DNA from: Bacillota bacterium | GTDB lineage: Bacteria > Bacillota > Clostridia > Christensenellales > UMGS416 | DNA: 47,759 nt | Direction of reading: 5' to 3' | Assembly (NCBI GenBank): GCA_023428265.1 | Contig: JAEYYW010000017.1 | Coordinates: 1 to 47,759, forward strand | Shown here: one piece after another, positions 7,128 to 15,295 of the stretch | Position numbering within the stretch: the first letter of the stretch is position 1 | Layout: every line of letters starts with the position of its first letter | Notes under the pieces: generated by a model | Seen by the model: only the letters and a program-made list of their open reading frames with translations | Database searches by the model: none | Told to the model about the DNA's origin: nothing | Made by a program: the position numbers and the translations under genes

Positions 7128-8663
7128 TCATTCCCACTCAATCGTGCCCGGAGGCTTCGAGGTAATATCGTAGACGATGCGATTGATGTGCTTCACCTCG
7201 TTGATGATCCGGTTGGAAATCCTCCCAAGCAACTCGTAAGGCAGATGGGCCCAATCGGCCGTCATCGCGTCCACCGACGTCACAGCGCGCAGCGCCAGCA
7301 GGTAATCGTAGGTGCGGGCATCGCCCATCACACCCACGGTGCGCTGGTCGGTGAGCACGGCGAAATACTGCCACACCTCGCGGCCCAGGCCGGCATTTGC
7401 AATCTCCTCGCGATAGATCGCGTCGGCCTCGCGGAGGATTTCCAGTTTCTCCGGCGTGACCTCGCCCATCACGCGGATGGCAAGGCCGGGGCCGGGGAAC
7501 GGCTGCCTCCAAACAAGCTCGGCGGGGATGCCCAACTCCTCACCTACTGCGCGCACCTCGTCCTTAAACAGGTCGCGCAGCGGCTCCAGAATCTCATCGA
7601 AATCCACATGATCCGGCAGGCCGCCCACGTTGTGGTGGCTCTTGATCACCGCCGCGTGGCCTGCGCCGCTTTCCACCACATCGGGATAGATCGTGCCCTG
7701 GGCAAGGAAGTGCACATGGCCGATCTTTTTGGCTTCGTCTTCAAACACGCGGATGAACTCCCCGCCAATGATCTTGCGCTTGCGCTCCGGGTCTTTCACG
7801 CCGGCAAGCTTGGAGAGGAACCGCTCCTGGGCGTTCACGCGGATCATGTTCAGGCCAAATTTGCCCTTGAACGTCTGCTCCACCTGGTCGCCCTCATCCT
7901 TGCGCAGAAGCCCGTGATCCACGAAGATGCAGGTGAGGTTCTTCCCAACAGCTTCATTCAGGAGGATTGCCGCCACAGACGAGTCCACACCGCCGGAGAG
8001 GGCCAGCAGCACCTTTTTGTCGCCGACCTTGTCGCGCAGTGCCGATACAGCCTGGCGGGTGAAGGAGCTCATCGTCCACAAACCCTTGCAGCCGCACACC
8101 TTATAGAGGAAGTTCTCCAGCAGCTTCTGGCCCTTGGGGGTGTGCACCACCTCCGGGTGGAACTGCACGGCATAAAGCTTCCGCCCGGCGTTTTCCATCG
8201 CGGCGATGGGGCAGCAACCGGTGGAGGCGGTAATGGCAAAGCCCTGCGGCGCCTCCATCACCTGATCGGTGTGGCTCATCCAGCACTCCATGTCGGCGTC
8301 GATGCCGTCGAAAAGCGGCGAGGAACCGTCATGCCGAATGCCGATGCGCCCGTATTCACGGCGAGCGGCAGGGGCCACACGGCCGCCCAACAGCTGCGCG
8401 AACACCTGGGCACCGTAGCAAATGCCCAGAATCGGGATGCCCAGCTCGAAGATTGCCGGATCTACCAGCGGCGATCCGGCCTCATAGACCGAATTCGGCC
8501 CGCCGGTGAAGATGATCCCCCTGGGGTTCAGCGCCTTGATGCGCTCGATGGGCGCCGAGTATGGCAGGATCTCACTATACACATGGGCCTGCCGCACACG
8601 GCGCGCGATGAGCTGATTGTACTGGCCGCCAAAATCCAGCACAATCACTGTCTCCTGATGCAT
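7128..8663 (-). CDS. guaA: GMP synthase (glutamine-hydrolysing)
   Basis: This makes GMP from XMP, glutamine and ATP. The 511-residue protein has an N-terminal class I amidotransferase with nucleophile Cys82 in GICYGAQ and the downstream HPE of QFHPEV. An ATP-pyrophosphatase domain follows with P-loop SGGVDSS, and the dimerisation domain ends in the conserved GTIEWE. GGAGGAG lies 6 nt before the ATG and overlaps the end of larC, whose stop is 3 nt upstream, so guaA is probably translated from the lar transcript. That linkage is unusual and has no obvious biochemical reason. Confidence 0.97.
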   Translation of the reverse strand: MHQETVIVLDFGGQYNQLIARRVRQAHVYSEILPYSAPIERIKALNPRGIIFTGGPNSVYEAGSPLVDPAIFELGIPILGICYGAQVFAQLLGGRVAPAARREYGRIGIRHDGSSPLFDGIDADMECWMSHTDQVMEAPQGFAITASTGCCPIAAMENAGRKLYAVQFHPEVVHTPKGQKLLENFLYKVCGCKGLWTMSSFTRQAVSALRDKVGDKKVLLALSGGVDSSVAAILLNEAVGKNLTCIFVDHGLLRKDEGDQVEQTFKGKFGLNMIRVNAQERFLSKLAGVKDPERKRKIIGGEFIRVFEDEAKKIGHVHFLAQGTIYPDVVESGAGHAAVIKSHHNVGGLPDHVDFDEILEPLRDLFKDEVRAVGEELGIPAELVWRQPFPGPGLAIRVMGEVTPEKLEILREADAIYREEIANAGLGREVWQYFAVLTDQRTVGVMGDARTYDYLLALRAVTSVDAMTADWAHLPYELLGRISNRIINEVKHINRIVYDITSKPPGTIEWE

Positions 8664-8666
8664 GGG

Positions 8667-9881
8667 TTACTCCTCCGAACTAGAAAATTTCTGTTGCGCC
8701 AGGCTTTGCGCCATGGCGTAAACGGTCAGAAAGCTTTCACCGGAACGCTCCGCCGCGACGCGGCAATCCTCATATTCCGGCGCGATTTTGGAGCCGGCCG
8801 GCCCCTGCGCGATCTTGACGCGCACATCGCCCCAAGGGGTCTGCACCGTCTCAATCCTGCGTGGCAGCGTGGTGCGGCGGGCTTCATAACTGCGCACACC
8901 CAGCGTGGTGGTTTCGGCCAATATCGCCCGCTCCACATCATCGCGCTTCTCGGTGGCGCAGATGGCCGTGAGCTTTTGAGCAGGGCGGCTTTTCTTCATG
9001 AGGATGGGTGTATAAAACGCATCCAGCGCACCGGCTGCAAACACACGCTCCAGCGCATAGGCCATCGCCTCGCCGGTCATGTCATCCAGGTTGCATTCGA
9101 TCACGGTCACGGTCTGAGCCTCTCCAGCATCATCGTGGCCCAAAAACACACGGGCCGCGTTAGGGAAGTCAAAATCCTTGAAGCCCAGGCCATAACCTGT
9201 TTTCTCGATGGTCATTTGCGGCCTGGGGCCGTAATCATCAGCAAAGACGCGGGCAATCAGCGCACCGGTGGGCGTAGTGAGTTCGCTCATCGTGCCGTCG
9301 GTGTAGCTGGGCACGCCAGTGAGCAGCTCTGCAGTGGCCGGTGCCGGCACCGGCATCAGGCCGTGGGCGCATTTGACGCGCCCGGAACCGGTGTTGAGCG
9401 GGGAGAAAAGGATCCGGTCCGGTTTGAGCAACTCAAGACAGATGCAGGAACCGACGATATCGACGATGGAGTCGACAGCCCCCACCTCGTGGAAATGCAC
9501 TTCCTCCGGGGTGACGCCGTGCACTTTGCCCTCCGCTTCGGCCAGCAGCCGGAACATCGCCGATGCTTTCTGCTTCACCGCATTGGATAGTCCAGATTCG
9601 TCAATCAGGCAGGTGATGTCGGAGAGCCTGCGGTGGTGGTGATGATGGTCATGGTCGTCGCCTTCACCCTCATGATGGTCGTGGGCCAGGTGCACGCGCA
9701 CCGCTGTGCCGGTGACGCCGCGTTTGACGCCCCTCCCGATCGAGAGCTTATACTCCCCTGCCATGCCGAGCTTTTTGAGCTCTGCCTCAAACACCGCGCG
9801 GTCCACACCCAGATCAAGCAAAGCGCCCAGCGTCATGTCTCCGCTCAAGCCCGCCGGGCAGTCAAAGTAAAGTATCTTCAT
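8667..9881 (-). CDS. larC: LarC, nickel insertion protein for the nickel-pincer cofactor
   Basis: LarC is the CTP-dependent cyclometallase that inserts nickel into the pyridinium bis-thiocarboxylate made by LarB and LarE. The 404-residue protein starts KILYFDCPAGLSGDMTLGALLDLGVD and carries a histidine-rich stretch at residues 66-84 that can bind or store nickel. In Lactobacillus plantarum larC is split in two frames joined by programmed frameshifting; here it is one continuous frame. The start overlaps the larB stop as ATGA and the end abuts guaA. Confidence 0.95.
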   Translation of the reverse strand: MKILYFDCPAGLSGDMTLGALLDLGVDRAVFEAELKKLGMAGEYKLSIGRGVKRGVTGTAVRVHLAHDHHEGEGDDHDHHHHHRRLSDITCLIDESGLSNAVKQKASAMFRLLAEAEGKVHGVTPEEVHFHEVGAVDSIVDIVGSCICLELLKPDRILFSPLNTGSGRVKCAHGLMPVPAPATAELLTGVPSYTDGTMSELTTPTGALIARVFADDYGPRPQMTIEKTGYGLGFKDFDFPNAARVFLGHDDAGEAQTVTVIECNLDDMTGEAMAYALERVFAAGALDAFYTPILMKKSRPAQKLTAICATEKRDDVERAILAETTTLGVRSYEARRTTLPRRIETVQTPWGDVRVKIAQGPAGSKIAPEYEDCRVAAERSGESFLTVYAMAQSLAQQKFSSSEE

Positions 9882-10639
9882 TCTTCCCCCAGTTTGTTGA
9901 TCATCGACGCGAGGAACCCCGCACCAAAGCCGTTGTCAATGTTCACAACCGATACGCCGCTGGCGCAGCTGTTGAGCATTGTGAGCAATGCGGACAGCCC
10001 GCCGAAGTTGGCCCCGTAGCCCACACTTGTGGGTACGGCGATCACGGGCTTATCGACAAGGCCGGCCACCACGCTGGCGAGCGCCCCCTCCATGCCGGCC
10101 ACCGCCACGATCACTCGCGCAGAACGGATGTCTTCCAGGCGGGCAAAGAGCCTGTGGATGCCCGCCACACCAACATCATAAACGCGCAGCACACGGCTGC
10201 CGTTAGTTTCGGCGGTCATCGCGGCTTCCTCCGCCACAGGAATGTCGGCCGTTCCGCCGGTCACCACCGCAACGGTGCCCTGCGTGGGCTGGATTTCGCG
10301 GCGTTTCACCAGAAAGCAGCGGGCGGCATCATGCCAGGTCACGGCATCGCCGGCCAGCTGCCGCACAGCTTCGTAGGCTTCCACGGTGGCGCGGGTGCCC
10401 AGGATGTTGCTGTCGTCATGGGCCATCATGCGCTCCACAATGCCATAGATCTGCGAAATTGTCTTACCCTGGCAGAAGATCACTTCCGGATATCCGGTGC
10501 GGATGGCCCGGTGGTGATCAATCTTGGCAAAACCGATGTCTTCAAAAGGCAGGCTGGAAAGCGACTTCATGCCCTCGTCCACAGACATGGTGCCGTCCTT
10601 GATGCCTTCCAGCAATTTTCGGATGTTATCAGCTTCCAC
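9878..10639 (-). CDS. larB: LarB, NaAD carboxylase/hydrolase
   Basis: LarB carboxylates nicotinic acid adenine dinucleotide at C5 and hydrolyses it to give the first intermediate of the nickel-pincer cofactor. The 253-residue protein has an N-terminal helical region and a C-terminal PurE-like fold (VAVVTGGTADIPVAEEA, VAVAGMEGALASVVAGL, PTSVGYGANFGG). The start codon is GTG at 10637-10639 with GGAGG 5 nt upstream. The gap of 93 bp from larE contains the palindromic repeat, while larB and larC are translationally coupled. Confidence 0.94.
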   Translation of the reverse strand: MEADNIRKLLEGIKDGTMSVDEGMKSLSSLPFEDIGFAKIDHHRAIRTGYPEVIFCQGKTISQIYGIVERMMAHDDSNILGTRATVEAYEAVRQLAGDAVTWHDAARCFLVKRREIQPTQGTVAVVTGGTADIPVAEEAAMTAETNGSRVLRVYDVGVAGIHRLFARLEDIRSARVIVAVAGMEGALASVVAGLVDKPVIAVPTSVGYGANFGGLSALLTMLNSCASGVSVVNIDNGFGAGFLASMINKLGEE

Positions 10640-10648
10640 AGCAACCTC

Positions 10649-10703
10649 CCAGTAGGGGCCGGGCTCTGTCCCGGCCCGCTTAGTAGGGCTCTGCCCCGGC
10701 CCA
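10649..10703 (+). repeat. Palindromic intergenic repeat, copy 2 plus a degenerate half copy
   Basis: Positions 10649-10678 match the 7078-7107 element in 29 of 30 bases, inverted. Directly after it, 10682-10703 repeats AGTAGGG, CTCTG and CCCCGGCCC but lacks the GCCGGG left arm, as if a second tandem copy lost 6 nt. The element fills the larE-larB gap and ends close to the larB ribosome site. Confidence 0.8.
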
Positions 10704-10732
10704 TATAGTTGTGCTCCAACCTGGCCCGTGTG

Positions 10733-11545
10733 TTACCGGCTTTTTCCTTCAATCCCGGTGTTCAGGCTCCCCATGCGGTAGCCTTCCAGGTCCAGCGTAA
10801 CAAACTCAAAGCCAAGAGGCTTCATCGCGGCCAACACCGCTTCCCTTGTTTCGTAGTCGGCTATCCGCGCGATATCAACCATCGAGGCCTCAATGCGGGC
10901 CACATTGCCGTGGAGCCGCACCCTGCACCCGACAAACCCAAGGGCGATCAGCCCATCCTCCGCCTTTTCCACCCGCCGGAGGGCCTCCCCGGTAAGGTGC
11001 GTGCCATAGGGTATGCGAGATGCCAGGCAGGCTGCCGCCGGGGCATCCCAGTTGGGCAAGCCGAGCTCCAGCGACTTGCTGCGGATTTCCTGTTTGGTGA
11101 TATCCGCAAGGTCAAAGGGGCTGACCACACCCAGCTCCATGGCTGCCCGCTTGCCTGGCCGGTAGTCGCCCCGGTCGCTGGCGTTGGAGCCATCCAGCAG
11201 AACCGGAAAGCCTTCCCGCTCCGCCACGGCCTTCAGTGTGCCGAAAATCGCCCGTTTGCAGTGGTAACACCGGTCTTTGGGGTTTTCCCGCACTTCCTTC
11301 ACATCCAGTGCCTTCACCTGCACCTCAACCAGCCGGACACCGCAAAGGCTTGCGATATACCGGGCAGCATTCAGCTCCCTGGCAGGGTTGAGCTCCGTTG
11401 CGGCCGTGAGCGCCAGCACGTTGCCCTCGCCCAGCGTGTCGGCACAGAGCCGTAAAAGAAGGGCGCTGTCCACGCCGCCGGAAAAGGCGACCGCCACACG
11501 CCCCTGCTCTTTGATAATCTCAATGGCTTTGCTCCAGTTTCCCAA
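10733..11545 (-). CDS. larE: LarE, PP-loop sulfur transferase for the nickel-pincer cofactor
   Basis: LarE adenylates the LarB product and transfers sulfur to it. The 270-residue protein has the PP-loop SGGVDSA at 22-28 and Cys173 in AACLASRIPYG, matching the sacrificial cysteine position of L. plantarum LarE. It also has Cys93 and Cys96 in RCYHCK. Some LarE proteins use three cysteines to hold an iron-sulfur cluster and act catalytically; whether this one does is open. The start is TTG at 11543-11545 with GGAGG 5 nt upstream. degV lies 55 bp upstream on the same strand. Confidence 0.93.
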   Translation of the reverse strand: MGNWSKAIEIIKEQGRVAVAFSGGVDSALLLRLCADTLGEGNVLALTAATELNPARELNAARYIASLCGVRLVEVQVKALDVKEVRENPKDRCYHCKRAIFGTLKAVAEREGFPVLLDGSNASDRGDYRPGKRAAMELGVVSPFDLADITKQEIRSKSLELGLPNWDAPAAACLASRIPYGTHLTGEALRRVEKAEDGLIALGFVGCRVRLHGNVARIEASMVDIARIADYETREAVLAAMKPLGFEFVTLDLEGYRMGSLNTGIEGKSR

Positions 11546-11600
11546 ACTGACCTCCCGATTGTGATCGGTCTCCTTCTTTTGAAGTTTTCAGCTTCGCCTG

Positions 11601-12455
11601 TTATTTCTCCACATACAGCACGCCGATGGTGTTGGGCCCGCAGTGGCTTGCAATCACGGCGCCGGCGTCGGTCTCGTGCACATGTTCAAACAGGCCGGAG
11701 CTTTCCACAGCGGCCTTTACCGCTTTCACAATCCCAGGCTCGCTGGGCGTGTGGGTGATAAACACATGCCCGCGGTCAGCGTTTCCGGCAGCGGCTGCCA
11801 GCACGTCCACGGCATAGCGTTCGGCGCAGCGCACGATGTTGCCGCGATACTTCTTGTCCGGCCGCATGGCGCCGTCGGCCACCACGATGGAGGGCTTCAG
11901 GCTCAGCGCGTTGGCGCCGAAAGCCTGCAGCGCGGTGCATCGGCCCCCGCGATACAGATAAAGCAGCGTGTCAATAATGAAGCTGGCCCGCACCTTCGGG
12001 GCCGTCTGCCGCAGGTGCTCCGCGATCTCGCTGAGCGCCGCGCCTTGCTCAATCATCTCCGCCGCCCGCAGCACCAAAAGACCAATGCCGGTGGAAAGGT
12101 TCATCGAATCCACCACTTCGATGCGGCCGGCCGGGAACTCCTGCGCCGCGATGACGGCGTTGGCCACGGTGGAGGAGAGCTGGGTGGAAATCCCGATGAA
12201 CAGAATGTCCTGACCCGCCTCAATCCAGGGCGTGAATGCTTCCATGCAGTCGCTGATGGAAATGGCGGCTGTTTTCGGCGTCTGCTTTGTCCTGGCAGTA
12301 TAGTCAAACAACTCCTGCACAGTGACATCGACGCCATCCCTGCGGCTCGCTTCACCAAGATTTACATATAATGGCATGATGGAAACATTGTAACGTTTGA
12401 TCAATTCCGCTGATAAATCGCAGGTGCTGTCAGCGATGAGTTTGATCTTATTCAC
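11601..12455 (-). CDS. DegV family fatty-acid-binding protein
   Basis: The 284-residue protein shows the DegV pattern: IKLIADSTCDLS at the start, TAAISISDCMEAF, FIGISTQLSST, VDSMNLSTGIGLLV and the C-terminal HCGPNTIGVLY. DegV proteins bind a fatty acid, and FakB-type members present it to the FakA kinase; no fakA is nearby, so the specific role is unknown. It begins with GTG at 12453-12455, with GGAGG 7 nt upstream. It is the first gene of the leftward run that continues into larE-larB-larC-guaA. Confidence 0.9.
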   Translation of the reverse strand: MNKIKLIADSTCDLSAELIKRYNVSIMPLYVNLGEASRRDGVDVTVQELFDYTARTKQTPKTAAISISDCMEAFTPWIEAGQDILFIGISTQLSSTVANAVIAAQEFPAGRIEVVDSMNLSTGIGLLVLRAAEMIEQGAALSEIAEHLRQTAPKVRASFIIDTLLYLYRGGRCTALQAFGANALSLKPSIVVADGAMRPDKKYRGNIVRCAERYAVDVLAAAAGNADRGHVFITHTPSEPGIVKAVKAAVESSGLFEHVHETDAGAVIASHCGPNTIGVLYVEK

Positions 12456-12481
12456 AGGATGCCCTCCCCTCTTGTCAAACC

Positions 12482-12490
12482 ATTATATCA
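12482..12490 (-). promoter_or_regulatory. Extended -10 promoter of degV
   Basis: Leftward TGATATAAT is an extended -10 box (TATAAT at 12482-12487). The -35 region is poor (TTTTCC at 17-bp spacing). It probably drives degV and the lar-guaA genes. Confidence 0.65.
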
Positions 12491-12703
12491 CAACTGCGGA
12501 AAAAGGAAAAAGATGAAGGTTGAAAGAAATAACTGTGGGCATTGTTCCTCCGCGTCAATCAGGCAAGCGCTGCTCGTAAAGCTGCGGCAGCTGCAACTGG
12601 TTCTTTGGTCAGCATGAGTGCGTATCCGGCGGATGCTGATGCCATTGCCCGCATGATGCCATTTAGCCTGCCACATTTTGCCGAATTTTAATATTTAGCC
12701 GTA

Positions 12704-12766
12704 TTGACATCCCAAATCAAATATGCTAACCTTTCACATTGTTTACTTTGATTAAACAAAAAGTAA
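12704..12766 (+). promoter_or_regulatory. Promoter and candidate operator of the XRE-cupin gene
   Basis: A consensus -35 TTGACA at 12704-12709 is followed at 17 bp by TAACCT preceded by TGC, a usable extended -10. Just downstream, TTACTTT at 12743-12749 and AAAGTAA at 12760-12766 form an inverted repeat with a 10-nt centre, a plausible autoregulatory operator. The rest of the 376-bp gap (12456-12831) shows nothing else convincing. Confidence 0.55.
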
Positions 12767-12831
12767 CCAAAGGCAAAACCACAGCATAGGTAAACATTCT
12801 GTGAGCTTTTATCAAACAAGGTGGTGAGGAA

Positions 12832-13371
12832 ATGGACATCGGCGGCAAGATCAAAGGCCTCAGATTGATGCACGGCCTGACGATGGAAGACCTGGCTGAC
12901 AGGACGGAGCTTTCCAAAGGCTTCATCAGTCAGCTGGAGCGCAACCTGACTTCCCCCTCCATCTCCACGCTGATGGACATCCTGGCCTGCCTGGGCACCG
13001 ATCTCAAGGAGTTCTTCAGCGACGCCAGCGGCGCGCCGGTGGTGTTTGACGGTGAGGACGCCTTTGTGAAGGAAAACGCGGAAAGCGGCCACCAAATCAG
13101 CTGGCTGGTGCCCCACGCGCAGAAAAACGCGATGGAGCCCATACTGCTCACATTGGCGCCGGGCGGCTCCTACGGGCCCCATGAGCCCCATGCCGGAGAG
13201 GAATACGGCTATGTGCTATCCGGCACGGTCACGCTGCTGCTGGGCAGGCAAAAGTACAAGGTGAAGCGGGGCTCGTCGTTTTACTTCAAGTCCAGCATGA
13301 ACCACGAGATCCAAAACACCGGCAAGGCGGAGGCAAAGATCCTCTGGGTTGCCTGCCCCCCCAGTTTCTAA
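12832..13371 (+). CDS. XRE-family regulator with C-terminal cupin (PuuR-like)
   Basis: Residues 1-60 form a helix-turn-helix (MEDLADRTELSKGFISQLERNLTSPSISTL). Residues 105-178 form a cupin barrel (GGSYGPHEPHAGEEYGYVLSGTVTLLLG). This architecture is typical of regulators of polyamine and amino-acid transport such as PuuR. The gene stands 57 bp upstream of potA on the same strand, so control of the pot genes by a polyamine or its derivative is likely. The ATG has AAGGTGG 7 nt upstream. The 179-residue length is normal. Confidence 0.9.
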   Translation: MDIGGKIKGLRLMHGLTMEDLADRTELSKGFISQLERNLTSPSISTLMDILACLGTDLKEFFSDASGAPVVFDGEDAFVKENAESGHQISWLVPHAQKNAMEPILLTLAPGGSYGPHEPHAGEEYGYVLSGTVTLLLGRQKYKVKRGSSFYFKSSMNHEIQNTGKAEAKILWVACPPSF

Positions 13372-13427
13372 ACCCTCGCCCCCGCCCCGCAATGGTCATG
13401 ACGGGGGTGATTATGAGAGGAAACAAT

Positions 13428-14483
13428 ATGGTCGAGAACACCCGCTTCATTGAATTGGTGGACATCACAAGGGCTTATGACGAGGAAACCGTCGCTCTGA
13501 ACCATGTGAACCTATATATCCGGCGCAGGGAGTTCCTGACGCTGCTTGGCCCATCGGGCTGTGGAAAGACCACAATGCTCCGCCTGATCGCGGGCTTTGA
13601 TCACCCCACTGACGGAAAGATCCTGATGGACGGCAAGGACATCACCGCCGTGCCCCCCCATCGCCGGCGTGTGAACACGGTGTTTCAGCGCTATGCCTTG
13701 TTTCCCCATATGAATGTGTTTGAAAATGTAGCATTCGGCCTTAAGATCAAAAAGCTGGACAAGCCTGTGATTGCCAAAAAAGTGGCTGCCATGCTGGAGA
13801 TGGTGGGCCTGAAGGGTTATGAGAAGCGCAGCACCGACGCCCTTTCCGGCGGGCAGCAGCAGCGCGTGGCCATCGCGCGGGCACTGGTGAACGAGCCCGA
13901 GGTGCTGCTGCTGGACGAACCGTTGGGCGCGCTGGATCTCAAAATGCGTAAAGACATGCAGGTGGAGCTCAAAAACATGCAGCAGGAGCTGGGCATCACC
14001 TTCCTGTATGTGACCCACGACCAGGAAGAGGCGCTGACGATGTCGGACACAGTCGTGGTGATGAACCGCGGCAAGATCCAGCAGATCGGCACGCCAATGG
14101 ATATCTACAATGAGCCGAAGAACGCCTTTGTGGCTGACTTCATCGGTGAGAGCAACATCATCCCCGGTGATATGCCGCAGGACAAACAGGTAAGAATTCT
14201 GGGCCGCACGCTGGACTGCGTGGACGGCGGCTTTGCCCCCAACGCTCCGGTGGAGGTTGTGATCCGGCCGGAAGACATTTATCTGGTGGACGAACCCCAT
14301 GGCGCGATCAAGGGCGTGGTGGAGAGCGTGATCTTTAAGGGTGTGCATTTTGAGATGCGCATAGACTGCGGAGACTTCACGTTCCTGGTGCATGATACCT
14401 CCATGCGCCCCGAGGGCTCCGCGGTGGGCCTGATTGTGCGCCCGGAAGACATCCACGTGATGGCCAGGGGGGTGCCCACATGA
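13428..14483 (+). CDS. potA: Spermidine/putrescine ABC transporter ATP-binding protein PotA
   Basis: PotA hydrolyses ATP to power polyamine import through PotBC. Walker A GPSGCGKTT is at 41-49, then the Q-loop TVFQRYALFPHM, the signature LSGGQQQRVAIARAL, Walker B VLLLDEPLGALD and the switch His of VTHDQEE. The C-terminal TOBE-like regulatory domain contains VVIRPEDI and a second LIVRPEDIHV. The start at 13428 (MVENTRF) has GAGG 7 nt upstream; earlier in-frame ATGs lie before that site. Its stop overlaps the potB start as ATGA. Confidence 0.94.
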   Translation: MVENTRFIELVDITRAYDEETVALNHVNLYIRRREFLTLLGPSGCGKTTMLRLIAGFDHPTDGKILMDGKDITAVPPHRRRVNTVFQRYALFPHMNVFENVAFGLKIKKLDKPVIAKKVAAMLEMVGLKGYEKRSTDALSGGQQQRVAIARALVNEPEVLLLDEPLGALDLKMRKDMQVELKNMQQELGITFLYVTHDQEEALTMSDTVVVMNRGKIQQIGTPMDIYNEPKNAFVADFIGESNIIPGDMPQDKQVRILGRTLDCVDGGFAPNAPVEVVIRPEDIYLVDEPHGAIKGVVESVIFKGVHFEMRIDCGDFTFLVHDTSMRPEGSAVGLIVRPEDIHVMARGVPT

Positions 14484-15295
14484 AGATCAAGTGGTACGCC
14501 GCCCCCTATATCGCCTGGATGATCATATTCACCGTGGCGCCTTTGGGCCTGCTGGCCGTTTATTCCCTCACCGACGCCGGCGGCTCTTTCACCATGGCAA
14601 ACTTCGCAAAGTTCTTTCAGGATCCCATCTTCATTTCGATCCTGTTGCGGTCCTTGTGGCTGGCGTTTCTTTGCACGGTGATCTGCCTGCTGATCGGCTA
14701 CCCTGTGGCCTATATCTTGTCGCGCAGGAAGGAAGGCGGCGTGCTGTCTGTGCTGTTCATCCTGCCGATGTGGATGAACTTTCTGCTGCGCACCTATGCG
14801 TGGATGTCCATCCTGGAAAACACGGGCCTTGCCAACAAGCTTTTGATGGCGCTGGGCTTTGGGCAGGTCTCGCTGCTCTATAATTCCAACGCAGTGCTGC
14901 TGGGCATGGTGTATAACTTCCTGCCCTTCATGGTCCTGCCGATCATGACGGTGCTGCGCAAAATGGACAAATCGCTGCTGGAAGCCGCCGGCGACCTTGG
15001 CGCCAACCCCTTTGAGACATTCCGCCGGGTGATCGTGCCGCTGTCACTGCCGGGCGTGATCTCCGGTATCACGATGGTGTTTATGCCGGCGGTGACCACG
15101 TTTGTGATCTCCCGCCTGCTGGGCGGCTCGCAGTTCATGCTGTTCGGCGATTTGATTGAGCAGCAGTTCCTGCAGTCAAACAACGGTAACTTCGGCGCGG
15201 CTTTGTCTGTTATCATGATGGTGCTGATCCTGATCAGCATGGCTGTGATGAACCGCCTGGGCGGTTCGGAAGAAGAGAGGGGGCAGTTGATTTGA
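14480..15295 (+). CDS. potB: Spermidine/putrescine ABC transporter permease PotB
   Basis: The 271-residue integral membrane protein has about six hydrophobic segments. The permease EAA loop LLEAAGDLGANPFETFRRVIVPLSLPGV contacts PotA. The ATG overlaps the potA stop, with a GGGGGGTG ribosome site 5 nt upstream. Together with PotC it forms the membrane channel of the importer. Its length is typical. Confidence 0.94.
   Translation: MKIKWYAAPYIAWMIIFTVAPLGLLAVYSLTDAGGSFTMANFAKFFQDPIFISILLRSLWLAFLCTVICLLIGYPVAYILSRRKEGGVLSVLFILPMWMNFLLRTYAWMSILENTGLANKLLMALGFGQVSLLYNSNAVLLGMVYNFLPFMVLPIMTVLRKMDKSLLEAAGDLGANPFETFRRVIVPLSLPGVISGITMVFMPAVTTFVISRLLGGSQFMLFGDLIEQQFLQSNNGNFGAALSVIMMVLILISMAVMNRLGGSEEERGQLI

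Noticed and set aside
6996..9590. An 864-codon rightward open frame
   Set aside because: It is antisense to larC and guaA, which are certain on the other strand. The long frame is a by-product of high GC content, and the translation is His/Arg/Gln-rich with no domain.
9640..9690. His-codon-rich tract in larC as a simple-sequence repeat or frameshift site
   Set aside because: The codons vary (CAT/CAC/GAC) and the frame continues intact. A His-rich loop is normal for LarC.
12513..12617. A 34-codon rightward micro-ORF (MKVERNNCGHCSS) with AAGG 6 nt upstream
   Set aside because: No rightward promoter fits before it, the sequence has no recognisable family, and it lies in the degV upstream region. 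It cannot be separated from chance.
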